This document shows, in pieces, positions 27,739 to 36,449 of a stretch of DNA of 64,000 bases. Source of the stretch: Pseudothauera nasutitermitis (GTDB lineage: Bacteria; Pseudomonadota; Gammaproteobacteria; Burkholderiales; Rhodocyclaceae); the NCBI RefSeq assembly GCF_004801295.1, contig NZ_SSOC01000007.1, positions 1 through 64,000 on the forward strand. The letters are read 5' to 3'. The position numbers and the translations under genes were made by a program. A model generated the notes under the pieces. It searched no databases and was not told the origin of the DNA. It saw only the letters and a program-made list of their open reading frames with translations. The stretch's first letter is position 1. Every line of letters starts with the position of its first letter.

Positions 27739-28677
27739 ATGGAAACGCCCATCGCCAATGGCACCGTCCGCGACATCGACGGGGTTCAGCGCGTGTATTA
27801 CGACGGCTACTGGATCAAGACCTACGACCCCCCGGCCGACACCCTGCAGGCCAAGAAAGCCTTGATCGGCGCGCTCACGCGCCGGCTGTTCAACCACGTC
27901 GAGCACGGCATCAACATTCCCGGCCGGCGCGTGGGCGAAGCCCGCGCGGCCTTCGAAAGCGAAGTCGACCCGGCGCGCAAGCGCGTCATGGGCGCGATGC
28001 TGGCCGGCGCCTTGTTCAACCGCGCCACCGACATCTTCACCAAGCTGGTCGAACTGCAGGAACAGGGCGTGGAGATCGACCAGGACAACGCCCTGATGCG
28101 CGAATGCGGCGACTGCCTGCAGGAAGCACTCACCCTGGGCAAACTGGTGCTGCACCGCAGCGGCGACGAAGGCATCGACGAACTGTGGGGCGAACCGTTC
28201 CGCGCGTTCTCGATTCCGGTCGAGTCCTTCTACGAGAGCCGCTACATCAAGATCGCCCAGACCCTGCGCGACATCGACCGCATCGCCGCGGTGATGATCT
28301 CGGTGTTCAGCGGCTGCCCCTTGTTCGACGACATCGCGGAACACATCCGCCACTTCGCCACGGCGGCCAAGATCAAGTGCGAGACGCTGCGCACCGACCA
28401 CGCCATCTTCGCGGTCTGGGCGGATTTCGTGGTCGCTTCCGAAACCCTCGGTGCCTGTGCGCCGCGCATCACCCCGACCTCGCCGAAGGAAGCCCTGCAG
28501 TTCGCCAGTGAAGGACAGCGGCTGCTGTGCGAAGGCCGCGACCTGGTCACCTACATCACCCGCGCGCGGGTGCCGATGCCCAAGAGCACGCGCGAGTTCA
28601 TCGCGCGCTGCGAGGCCTTCGGCGCCCTGTGCCGCGACCATCTCCACGGCACGCCCGCCGCGCTGCCGCTACCCTGA
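27739..28677 (+). CDS. Conserved hypothetical protein, possibly Rhodocyclales-specific
   Basis: I do not recognise this 312-aa protein. It has no signal peptide or TM segment and is largely helical. Visible features are an N-terminal RVYYDGYWIKTYDPP segment, two cysteines in ECGDCLQ, and a C-terminal basic/helical part (STREFIARCEAFGALC). Starts at ATG 27712 (MKARK) and 27739 (METPI) are both possible; AGGAAG at 27721 favours 27739. A weak promoter (TTGCAC 27669, 16 bases, TATTAG) lies in the 156-base upstream gap. Its codon use looks like that of its neighbours. Confidence 0.7.
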   Translation: METPIANGTVRDIDGVQRVYYDGYWIKTYDPPADTLQAKKALIGALTRRLFNHVEHGINIPGRRVGEARAAFESEVDPARKRVMGAMLAGALFNRATDIFTKLVELQEQGVEIDQDNALMRECGDCLQEALTLGKLVLHRSGDEGIDELWGEPFRAFSIPVESFYESRYIKIAQTLRDIDRIAAVMISVFSGCPLFDDIAEHIRHFATAAKIKCETLRTDHAIFAVWADFVVASETLGACAPRITPTSPKEALQFASEGQRLLCEGRDLVTYITRARVPMPKSTREFIARCEAFGALCRDHLHGTPAALPLP

Positions 28678-28693
28678 ACGATCCACCGCGCCG

Positions 28694-28888
28694 ATGAAAC
28701 GCACCGACCTCGAAAAGCTCAAGGGCCTGAAGATCAACAACCGCATGAAAGGCGCCCCGTCGCCTTCGCGCTTCGGCGCGGCCTCCGGCGGCGGGCAGGC
28801 CGCCGCCAAGGTCAATCCGCTGGTCGCCAGGCTGCTCGGCCAGCACGCCGCCGAAACGGCCGCCGAGGACGACAAGCCGCAGGACTGA
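28694..28888 (+). CDS. Small conserved hypothetical protein (64 aa)
   Basis: A 64-aa basic, hydrophilic protein starting MKRTDLEKLKGLKINNRMK, followed by a Gly/Ala-rich linker and an acidic tail (AAEDDKPQD). It follows the 312-aa gene by 16 bases and converges on mnmA. The charge pattern and clean start and stop suggest a real gene; the function is unknown. Confidence 0.6.
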   Translation: MKRTDLEKLKGLKINNRMKGAPSPSRFGAASGGGQAAAKVNPLVARLLGQHAAETAAEDDKPQD

Positions 28889-28907
28889 GGCGCACGGCGC
28901 GGCGGGC

Positions 28908-30047
28908 TCAGACGATGATGCCGCCGCCCAGACAGACCCGGGATTCGTACACCGCCACACTCTGCCCGGGGGTCAGCGCCCACTGCGGCTCGGCGAAGAC
29001 GATCTCCGCGCGTTCGGCGTCGACGCGCTCGATCTGGCAGGGCATGTCCGGCGTGCGGTAGCGCGGCTTGGCGGTATACACCCAGTGGGTACGCGGCGTG
29101 CGCCCGGCGACCCAGTTGAGGTCGGCCGCCTCCAGGCGCTCGCGGCGCAGCGCGGGGTGGTCGTGCCCCTGCACCACGTAGAGCACGTTGGCCTTCACGT
29201 CCTTCTTCGCCACGTACCAGGCCTCGTGCTCGCCGGCTTCGTCCTGGTTGCCCTTGATGCCGCCGATCAGCAGGCCCTTGCGCTGGCCGATGGTGTGGTA
29301 CATCAGCCCCTGGTGTTCGCCGAGCACACGGCCGTCGTCGAGCGCGCGGATCTCGCCCGGCTGGGTGGGCAGATAGCGCATCAGGAATTCGCGGAAGGGA
29401 CGCTCGCCGATGAAGCAGATACCGGTGGAATCCTTCTTGGCAGCGACGTGCAGGCCGGCCCGTTCGGCGATCGCGCGCACCTCGCGCTTGTACAGCGCGC
29501 CGAGCGGGAACAGCGTGCGGGACAGCTGTTCCTGGTTGAGCCGGTAGAGGAAGTAGCTCTGGTCCTTGGTGCCGTCCTCGGCCTTCAGCAGTTGATATTC
29601 GCTGCGCCCGTCGTTGGTCCATTTACGCACCTGGGCGTAGTGTCCGGTGGCGATGCGCTCCGCGCCCAGTTGCATGGCATGGTCGAGGAAGCAGCGGAAC
29701 TTGATCTCGGAATTGCACAGCACGTCCGGGTTGGGCGTGCGACCGGCCTCGTATTCGCGCAGGAAGTCGGCGAACACGCGCTCCTTGTATTCCTTGCTGA
29801 AATTCACCACTTCCAGGTCGATGCCGATGACGTCGCACACCGAGGCGACGTCCACCAGATCCTGCCGGGTGGAACAGTATTCGGAATCGTCATCGTCCTC
29901 CCAGTTCTTCATGAACAGGCCGGTGACCTGGTAGCCCTGCTGCTTGAGCAGCAATGCGGTCACGGACGAATCGACGCCGCCGGACATGCCGACGACCACC
30001 TTCATGCCCTGCCCATCGGCGGCAGGCTTCACAGATTCACTGGACAT
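28908..30047 (-). CDS. mnmA: tRNA-specific 2-thiouridylase MnmA
   Basis: A 379-aa enzyme that puts sulfur on uridine 34 of Lys, Glu and Gln tRNAs. The ATP-binding PP-loop SGGVDSS (22-28), the first catalytic cysteine C111 in [11 protein letters not shown], and the second in [10 protein letters not shown] are all present. ATG 30047 has a GGAGAAGGA ribosome site and overlaps the upstream gene's end by 11 bases. An in-frame ATG at 30062 is a less supported alternative, and a later one lies at 30005. Confidence 0.96.
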   Translation of the reverse strand: MSSESVKPAADGQGMKVVVGMSGGVDSSVTALLLKQQGYQVTGLFMKNWEDDDDSEYCSTRQDLVDVASVCDVIGIDLEVVNFSKEYKERVFADFLREYEAGRTPNPDVLCNSEIKFRCFLDHAMQLGAERIATGHYAQVRKWTNDGRSEYQLLKAEDGTKDQSYFLYRLNQEQLSRTLFPLGALYKREVRAIAERAGLHVAAKKDSTGICFIGERPFREFLMRYLPTQPGEIRALDDGRVLGEHQGLMYHTIGQRKGLLIGGIKGNQDEAGEHEAWYVAKKDVKANVLYVVQGHDHPALRRERLEAADLNWVAGRTPRTHWVYTAKPRYRTPDMPCQIERVDAERAEIVFAEPQWALTPGQSVAVYESRVCLGGGIIV

Positions 30048-30705
30048 TCGGTCCTTCTCCATTCAACCAGTCCTGCAGCGGCAGCACCACGGCCGGTTCG
30101 CCGTTGTCGACGAACCAGCTGTCCACCACGAAGCGCGCGCCGGGGTTGCCGGGCGGCGGCGCAGGCGGGCGCGGGATGTCGTCGAGCACTTCGGCACAAT
30201 CGCAAGCCGCCAGCAGCAGGCCGACATGGTCGGGCACCGCGACCGGCTCCGCAAGGGGCGCGACGGGCTCGATCTCCTCGATCACCGCGGAGAAGTGCTG
30301 CAGGATGAAGCGGGTGCGGCGGGCAGGCTCCAGCACCCGGTGAAAGCGCAGGCTGCCCCGCGTCTCCAGCATGCGCAGCAATGCGGTGGTGGAGGTGGAA
30401 TGGTCGATGCAGTCCATGCGTCCCTCCACGCCGGCGTCCAGCAGGTTGCCGGCGCGATCCGCCCCCACCGGGGTCTGCTCGCCGGCCAGGCGATACAGGC
30501 CGCCGAGCACCACGGCCAGCGCGGCGCGCTCTTCCTCCGCACGCTCTGCCGCGCGCAGGCCGTCCACCAGCGCCTCGAGCCGCGCCGGGGCGAAGCGCAC
30601 CTCGGCACGCTGCACACAGCCATAGTTGTAGCAGACCTCGACCACCGGCGCGGCCTGGGCGCTGCCCAGCACCGCCAGCGCGAAAATCGGTATCGCCCGC
30701 TTCAT
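30037..30705 (-). CDS. Secreted protein of unknown function, possible transglutaminase-like fold
   Basis: A 222-aa protein with a clear signal peptide ([18 protein letters not shown]). I do not recognise a named family. Three spaced motifs recall papain/transglutaminase-like folds: a cysteine in [12 protein letters not shown], a histidine in [11 protein letters not shown], and an aspartate in [18 protein letters not shown]. That reading is inference. It overlaps nudJ (4 bases) and mnmA (11 bases), so all three are likely translated together. Confidence 0.75.
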   Translation of the reverse strand: MKRAIPIFALAVLGSAQAAPVVEVCYNYGCVQRAEVRFAPARLEALVDGLRAAERAEEERAALAVVLGGLYRLAGEQTPVGADRAGNLLDAGVEGRMDCIDHSTSTTALLRMLETRGSLRFHRVLEPARRTRFILQHFSAVIEEIEPVAPLAEPVAVPDHVGLLLAACDCAEVLDDIPRPPAPPPGNPGARFVVDSWFVDNGEPAVVLPLQDWLNGEGPNVQ

Positions 30706-31160
30706 GCCGCGTCGTAGTGGCGGATGAGGTCCAGCGCATGGCGGCGTCCCGCCAGCCAGTCGTCCACGCACTGCATCACCAGCGGGCTGCGGTGGCGGTC
30801 GGCGCAGGCCTGCATTTCTTCCGGGGTGAGCCACACCGCGCGCACGATCCCGGCATCCAGCGTACGGCCGCTTTCCTCGCCCGCCACCCGGCCGCCGAAG
30901 GCAAAGCGCAGGTAGGTCAGATCGCCCTGCGGGCGCGGCCATTGGTAGACCCCGACCAGACAGTCCGGCATGAAGTGGTGGGCGGTTTCCTCCAGCGTTT
31001 CGCGCACGCTGGCGGCGAGCAGCGATTCGCCCTCCTCCAGATGGCCTGCGGGCTGGTTGAAGCGCAGCCCCTCCGCAGTCTCCTCCTCCACCAGCAGGAA
31101 GCGGCCATCGCGTTCGATGACCGCGGCCACGGTGACGTTGGGTTTCCAGTTGCGCTGCAT
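30702..31160 (-). CDS. nudJ: Nudix phosphatase NudJ
   Basis: A 152-aa Nudix hydrolase. The Nudix box starts at G39 (GHLEEGESLLAASVRETLEE, then TAH) and is intact. MQRNWKPNVTVAAVIERDGR and FLLVEEE are typical of NudJ, which acts on HMP-pyrophosphate and nucleoside di/triphosphates. The NudJ-MnmA neighbourhood is conserved (also in E. coli, as nudJ-mnmA). It is first in its operon. Confidence 0.92.
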   Translation of the reverse strand: MQRNWKPNVTVAAVIERDGRFLLVEEETAEGLRFNQPAGHLEEGESLLAASVRETLEETAHHFMPDCLVGVYQWPRPQGDLTYLRFAFGGRVAGEESGRTLDAGIVRAVWLTPEEMQACADRHRSPLVMQCVDDWLAGRRHALDLIRHYDAA

Positions 31161-31417
31161 CTTGGCGGCTCGGCAAAAACCGGGATTCTACCGCCCCGGC
31201 CGGCGCACCGTCCCATCCGGTCCACCGGCGCCCGCAGGACCTTCCCGCGGCCCGCATGATCCCGGGGTATTGTTGACGGTCCCGGGCCACACCGCCATGC
31301 TGCTGTCGTAAACGTGTGACAGCCCGGCGCGGGAGTGCCGGTCCGGCGCATGCATGCATCGAACCGAAGTGGTCTGGAGCCGTGAGAAATCGTGAATCAA
31401 CGCTTGAAGGGCGCAGG

Positions 31418-32962
31418 ATGCATGCCCCGGTGAGCAGCAGGGCGAATGCGGCGGCCGCGCCGCACCGCGCGGGCGCCCATATGCGGTACCGGGCGCTGGT
31501 GTGGGCGCTGGCCGCCAGCGCATGCGCCCCTACCGCCTGGGCGCACGAGGCCGCCGAAGCGGCCCCGCCTTACACCGCGCCCGCCGCAACAGACGCTGCA
31601 CGCGCACCGGCCCCCATCCCCCCCACACCGGTCACCTTCGAACAGGCGCGCGACTGGCTCTACGCCCGCTCCGACCAGTTGGCGGCGGCCAACGAAGCGA
31701 TCGAAAGCGCCCGCCTGCGCCGCGAGGGCATGCAAAGGCTGGGCGGCCCCTCGGTGGCGTTCACCGGGCTGGGCTATGCCTATTCGACCAACGTCGATCT
31801 GGACCTGGACCCGGCGCGCCGGGCCTTGGGAGGCGCGGTGGGCCAGTTGCCGACGCAGGTCGGCGGTGCGGTCGGGCAGTTGCCCAGCCTGCCCAACTCG
31901 TACAACCTGCAGCGCAAGGACGAAAATGCCACGGCCAGCCTGTCGGTCGTCTGGCCGCTCTACGTGGGCGGCTTTTCCGACGCGGTGCGCGGCGAACTCG
32001 ACGCGCTGACCGACGAGGCGCTGGCCGACGCCGCCGGCAATCGGCACGCGCTGGCCTCGCTGCTGGTGCAGCGCTACTTCGGTGCGCAACTGGCCGAGCG
32101 CGCCGCGCAATTGCACGAGCGCGCGCTGGACGCGGTGCGCGAACACGATGCCGCCGCGCAGGGCCTGCTCGACGCGGGCATGATTTCCCAGGTGGAGCGG
32201 CTGCAGGCGCAGGCGGCGCTGGCCGACGCGCGGCATCAGGCCCGCCAGGCACGCGACGCCGCCGAACTGGCCGCCACCGCACTGGCCCGCAGCCTGAAGG
32301 CCCACGACGGCGTGCAACCGGCCTCGCCGCTGTTCGTACACAGCCGGCCGCTGCCACCGCTGGCGCAGTTCATCGAGGCCGCGCAGCGCCAGCACCCGGG
32401 GCTGGACAAGGTGCAGGCCAAGAAGCGCCAGGCCGAATTCCTGCACGAGGCCCAGGAGGCCCTGCGCAGGCCGCAGGTGCTGGCCTTCGGTTCGCACGAA
32501 GTGAACACGGTCGGCAAGCCCAACTGGGTGGCGGGCGTCGCCGTACGCTGGTCGCTGTGGGACAGCATCGACCGCAATACCCTGGCCCGTGCCTCGCTGC
32601 ACAAGGTCGCGCAGGCCGAACGCAGCCACGACCAGGCGCTCAGCGACATCGCCCTGCTGGTCGAGAAGAACTGGCTGGACGTGGAACACGCCCGCGGCCA
32701 GTACCTGGCGCAGCAGACCCGGGAAGATCTGGCGCGTGAAGTGCTGCGCCTGCGCACGGCCGGCCTGCGCGAAGGCACCAGCACCACGCTGGAACTGATC
32801 GATGCCCAGCTCGATCTGGCCAGGGTCCAGACCCAACGTGCCGCCACGGCCAATCAATACGTGCAGGCGCTGGCCGCCCTGCTAGAAAGCACCGGCCAGT
32901 CCGAGCAGTTCCCCCAGTACCTGGCGCAGGCCGACATCCTGATCTCCCCCCGCGCACCCTGA
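31418..32962 (+). CDS. TolC family outer membrane efflux protein
   Basis: A 514-aa (or 493-aa) outer-membrane channel. A signal sequence (MRYRALVWALAASACAP, cut after AWA) precedes two OEP repeats rich in long helices (for example LAERAAQLHERALDAVREHD and GLREGTSTTLELIDAQLDLA). The start is ambiguous: ATG 31418 has AAGGGCGCAGG upstream but gives a long pre-signal leader, while ATG 31481 gives a standard signal peptide. It is first of four genes for an envelope-spanning exporter. Confidence 0.9.
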   Translation: MHAPVSSRANAAAAPHRAGAHMRYRALVWALAASACAPTAWAHEAAEAAPPYTAPAATDAARAPAPIPPTPVTFEQARDWLYARSDQLAAANEAIESARLRREGMQRLGGPSVAFTGLGYAYSTNVDLDLDPARRALGGAVGQLPTQVGGAVGQLPSLPNSYNLQRKDENATASLSVVWPLYVGGFSDAVRGELDALTDEALADAAGNRHALASLLVQRYFGAQLAERAAQLHERALDAVREHDAAAQGLLDAGMISQVERLQAQAALADARHQARQARDAAELAATALARSLKAHDGVQPASPLFVHSRPLPPLAQFIEAAQRQHPGLDKVQAKKRQAEFLHEAQEALRRPQVLAFGSHEVNTVGKPNWVAGVAVRWSLWDSIDRNTLARASLHKVAQAERSHDQALSDIALLVEKNWLDVEHARGQYLAQQTREDLAREVLRLRTAGLREGTSTTLELIDAQLDLARVQTQRAATANQYVQALAALLESTGQSEQFPQYLAQADILISPRAP

Positions 32963-32981
32963 ATCCACTCTGAACCCGCCC

Positions 32982-33977
32982 ATGAGCAGCAACCGATCCC
33001 GCACCGTCCCCATCGTCACGGCCCTCGCGGCGCTGGGCATCCTGGTCTTCGTCGCCTGGGGCTTCTGGCGCGCCGCGCAGCCCGCGCCAGCCTATTTCCA
33101 GGGCCAGATGGAAGCGCGCGAAACCGACGTCGCGCCCAAGGTCACCGCCCGTATCGCCCAGGTGCTGGTGGAAGAAGGCCAGCAGATCCGGGCCGGCGAC
33201 CTGCTGGTCGAAATGGACAGCCCCGAAGTCGAAGCCAAACTGGCCCAGGCCCAGGCGGCGCAGGCCGCCGCGCAGGCAGTGGCCGACAAGGCCAACAAGG
33301 GCGCCCGCCCGGAGGAAATCCAGATGGCGCGGCTGAACTGGCAGCGCGCGCAAACCGCCGCCGAACTGGCCGAAATTTCCTACCGGCGCGTCGACAACCT
33401 GTTCGCCCAAGGGCTGGTGGCCGAGCAGAAACGCGACGAGGCGCGCGCCAACCACCGCGCGGCGCGCGACCAGGCTGCTGCGGCCAGGGCGCAGTACGAA
33501 CTGGCGCTGGCCGGCGCGCGCGAGGAAGACCGCGCCGCCGCCGAGGCCCAGGCCCGCCAGGTCGAGGGGGTGATCGCCGAGGTGGAGGCCGCACGTGTCG
33601 AAACCCGCCTGCGCAGCCCCGTGGGCGGCGAAGTGGCGCAGGTGCTGGCCCGGGTCGGCGAGCTCTCGCCCCAGGGCGTGGCGGTGGTCACCGTGGTGGA
33701 TCTGAACGACCAGTGGGTGGTGCTGCACGTGCGCGAGGAGCATCTGGGCCGTTTCGCCAAGGGCAGCCGCTTCACCGGACGCCTGCCGGCCCTGGAGCGG
33801 CACGAGGCCACCTTCGAAGTGTATTACCTCGGCGTGCTGCCGGACTTCGCCACCTGGCGCGCCACCCGGGCCGGACAGGGCTTCGATGCGCGCACCTTCG
33901 AAGTGCGCGCCCGTCCGCTCGAACCCATCGAAGGCGCACGCCCCGGCATGAGCGTGGTGGTCGGGGATGGCATCTGA
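32982..33977 (+). CDS. HlyD family periplasmic adaptor
   Basis: A 331-aa membrane fusion protein. It has an N-terminal anchor (VPIVTALAALGILVFVAWGF), a lipoyl-like half (ARETDVAPKVTARIAQVLVE), a long Ala/Gln/Glu-rich coiled coil (about 80-200) and a second lipoyl/beta-barrel half (VETRLRSPVGGEVAQVLARV). It couples an inner-membrane transporter to the TolC protein encoded 19 bases upstream. It overlaps the next gene by 11 bases. Confidence 0.92.
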   Translation: MSSNRSRTVPIVTALAALGILVFVAWGFWRAAQPAPAYFQGQMEARETDVAPKVTARIAQVLVEEGQQIRAGDLLVEMDSPEVEAKLAQAQAAQAAAQAVADKANKGARPEEIQMARLNWQRAQTAAELAEISYRRVDNLFAQGLVAEQKRDEARANHRAARDQAAAARAQYELALAGAREEDRAAAEAQARQVEGVIAEVEAARVETRLRSPVGGEVAQVLARVGELSPQGVAVVTVVDLNDQWVVLHVREEHLGRFAKGSRFTGRLPALERHEATFEVYYLGVLPDFATWRATRAGQGFDARTFEVRARPLEPIEGARPGMSVVVGDGI

Positions 33978-35145
33978 GGCGGCGCTGGCCAGCCTGCGGC
34001 GCGAATGGCGCCTGCTGCGCGCCCGCCCCTGGGATCTGGCGATGGTCTTCTGGGTGCCGGCGCTGGCCGTGCTGCTGATGTGCTGGATCTTCGCCGCCGG
34101 GCTGCCCCAGCGCCTGCCCGTCGCCGTGTGGGACGAAGACCACACCAGCCTGTCGCGCGAGTTGACCCGCATGCTGGACGCCGCGCCCGGCCTGTCCGTC
34201 GCGCAGCCGGTACTCAACGGCGCCGAGGCGCAATGGGCGCTGCAGTCCATGGCGGTCTACGGCGTGGTGCACATCCCGCACAGCACCACGCGCGACGTCA
34301 AGCAGGGCAAGGCCGGGCAGGTCACGCTGCTGCACAACGCGCAACTGGCCACCCACTCCAGCCTGATCCAGCGCGACGTGCGCCAGGTCGTCGCCACCCT
34401 GTCGGCCGGCATCGAAATGCGCGCCCGCGCCCGGCGCGGCGACCCGCAGCAGGTGCTGCAGGTGCGCATGGAGCCGATCAAGACCAATCTGATCGCGCTG
34501 TTCAACATTTCCACCAACTATGAACAGTTCCTCGCCGCGGCGCTGGTCCCGGCGATACTGCACATCCTGGCGATGACCGCGGGGGCCTGGTCGGTAGGAC
34601 GGGAATTGCGCGACCGCAGCCTGGGCGCCTGGCTGCGCGGCGGCGACTGGAGCCAGACGCTGGCCGCGCTGGCCGGCAAGCTGGCCCTGCCCTGGCTGTC
34701 GATGAGCGCAATCGGCCTCGCCGCCCTGCTGTTCCTGACCCTGGCGCGCGGCTGGCACGTGGCCGGCAGCCTGGCCTGGGTGGGCGTCGCGCTCGCCGCG
34801 CTGGTGGCCGTCAGCCTGGCTGCCGGCGCCCTGCTCGCCGCCGCCACGCTGTCGCTGCGCACCGCGCTGTCCGGCGCGGGCCTGCTGTCAGCGCCGGCCT
34901 TCGCCTTCAGCGGCGTGGGCTTTCCGCTGCTGGCCATGTCGGATTCCGCCCGCGGCTGGGCCGTCTCCATGCCCTACACCCACTATGCCCGCCTGCAGAT
35001 CGAACAACTGCAGGCCGGCGCCCCCATCGCCCAGAGCCTGCCGGTGGTGGCGGGCATGACCCTGGCCACCCTGATCCTGCTCGCCCTGGCCGCCTGGGGC
35101 CTGCGCCGTGCGCTGGCGCGGCCGGACAAATGGGGCGGACGCTGA
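33967..35145 (+). CDS. ABC-2 type permease
   Basis: A 392-aa membrane protein with an N-terminal TM (about 24-43), a long periplasmic domain (about 45-190) and five C-terminal TM helices (from AALVPAILHILAMTAGAW on). This is the ABC2_membrane_3 / YhhJ-type layout. It overlaps the adaptor gene by 11 bases and is followed after one base by a second permease. No ATP-binding subunit is encoded nearby. Confidence 0.88.
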   Translation: MASEAALASLRREWRLLRARPWDLAMVFWVPALAVLLMCWIFAAGLPQRLPVAVWDEDHTSLSRELTRMLDAAPGLSVAQPVLNGAEAQWALQSMAVYGVVHIPHSTTRDVKQGKAGQVTLLHNAQLATHSSLIQRDVRQVVATLSAGIEMRARARRGDPQQVLQVRMEPIKTNLIALFNISTNYEQFLAAALVPAILHILAMTAGAWSVGRELRDRSLGAWLRGGDWSQTLAALAGKLALPWLSMSAIGLAALLFLTLARGWHVAGSLAWVGVALAALVAVSLAAGALLAAATLSLRTALSGAGLLSAPAFAFSGVGFPLLAMSDSARGWAVSMPYTHYARLQIEQLQAGAPIAQSLPVVAGMTLATLILLALAAWGLRRALARPDKWGGR

Positions 35146-35146
35146 A

Positions 35147-36295
35147 ATGCAAACGCCCCCAATGGCCCGCCAGGCCGACCCCCCTTCCGGCTTCCTGGCC
35201 GCCTGGCTGCAGACCCTGAACGCACTGCTGCGGGACAAGGGCGTGGTCCTGCTGCTGGTGGGCGCACCGGTGCTGTACGGCTTCTTCTACCCCTGGTTCT
35301 ACGGCCAGGAAGTGGTGCAGCGCGTGCCGGTGGCCGTGGTGGCGCAGGACAACAGCAGCCTGGCGCGGCAGATGGCGCGTTTCGCCGACGCCAGCCCGCG
35401 CATCGCGGTGGTGCTGGTCACCGGCGACGAAGCGCAGGCCCGGCAGGCCCTGCTGCGCGGGGACATCTACGGCTATGCGCTACTGCACCGCGGCCTCAAG
35501 CGCAGCGTGGTGCGCACCGAGGAGGTGGTCATCCCGGTCTATGCGCACGGCGGCTATCCGCTGGTCAGCAAGCAGGTGCAGTACGGCTTCGCGGAAGCCT
35601 TCGGCACCGTCTCGGCCGGCGTGGAACTGCGCCGCCTGCAGGCCGGCGGGCAGAGCGCCCTGCAGGCGGAAGCCAGCCGCTCGCCGCTGAACCTGCAGAT
35701 GGAGGCCCTGTTCAACCCCACCGAGGGCTACGGCAGCTTCGTCGTGGCCGCCGTGGCGCTGCTGATCCTGCAGCAGACGCTGCTGATGGGCGGCGCCCTG
35801 CTGGTCGGCACCTGGCGCGAACAGGGCCTGGCGCACGCCGGCACCACGACATGGACCGCGCGCCTGCTGGCGCTGTGCGTGCCGGGCTGGGTCTCGGGGC
35901 TGTACTACTTCGGCTGGGTCTTCGTCTGGCACGGCTACCCCAGCGGCGGCAATCCGCTGGGCGCGCTCGCCCTGCTGGCGGTGTTCGTCCCCGCCGTGGC
36001 CGGCTGCGCGGCGCTGCTCGGCTGGTGGTTTGCCGAGCGCGAACGGGCCCTGCAGGTGGTGTTGTTCACCAGCCTGCCGCTGGCCTTCCTGGGCGGCTTC
36101 TCCTGGCCCGCCGAAGCGCTGCCCGCGCCGCTGGAATGGCTGCGCTGGCTGTCGCCCAGCACCGCGGCCATCCAGGCTTCGCTGCGCCTCAACCAGGTCG
36201 GCGCCCCCCTCGCCGCCGCCCTGCCGCAGCTTCTGACGCTGGCCTGCCTGGCGCTGGCGAGCTGGCTGGCCGTGCTGGCAGTCGCACGCCGGTAA
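35147..36295 (+). CDS. ABC-2 type permease (second subunit)
   Basis: A 382-aa protein with the same architecture as its upstream neighbour: one TM (VVLLLVGAPVLYGFFYPWFY), a periplasmic domain starting VPVAVVAQDNSSLARQMARF, and five TM helices near the C-terminus. The two permeases probably form a heterodimer. ATG 35147 lies one base past the previous stop codon, indicating translational coupling. The substrate is unknown. Confidence 0.88.
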   Translation: MQTPPMARQADPPSGFLAAWLQTLNALLRDKGVVLLLVGAPVLYGFFYPWFYGQEVVQRVPVAVVAQDNSSLARQMARFADASPRIAVVLVTGDEAQARQALLRGDIYGYALLHRGLKRSVVRTEEVVIPVYAHGGYPLVSKQVQYGFAEAFGTVSAGVELRRLQAGGQSALQAEASRSPLNLQMEALFNPTEGYGSFVVAAVALLILQQTLLMGGALLVGTWREQGLAHAGTTTWTARLLALCVPGWVSGLYYFGWVFVWHGYPSGGNPLGALALLAVFVPAVAGCAALLGWWFAERERALQVVLFTSLPLAFLGGFSWPAEALPAPLEWLRWLSPSTAAIQASLRLNQVGAPLAAALPQLLTLACLALASWLAVLAVARR

Positions 36296-36326
36296 GGCCG
36301 GCGCAGCCCCAGGTCCGACGTCCGGG

Positions 36327-36350
36327 GTCACGACGGTGACGGATTTGTAA
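36327..36350 (+). promoter_or_regulatory. Candidate operator and -10 of the copper ATPase gene
   Basis: A perfect inverted repeat GTCAC-GACG-GTGAC (36327-36340) lies 4 bases before TGTAAT (36345-36350), a good -10. An operator placed at the spacer/-10 suits a metal-responsive regulator, but I cannot assign a family. No regulator gene is adjacent. Confidence 0.35.
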
Positions 36351-36449
36351 TGCAGCGGTCAGCGGTCGGCAAGCATGCGGGGCGTAGCCTGTGTGCAAAG
36401 CACTGCGCCTGTGCCTGTATTCGGCAACGGAAAAACAGGGAGAAGCGGC

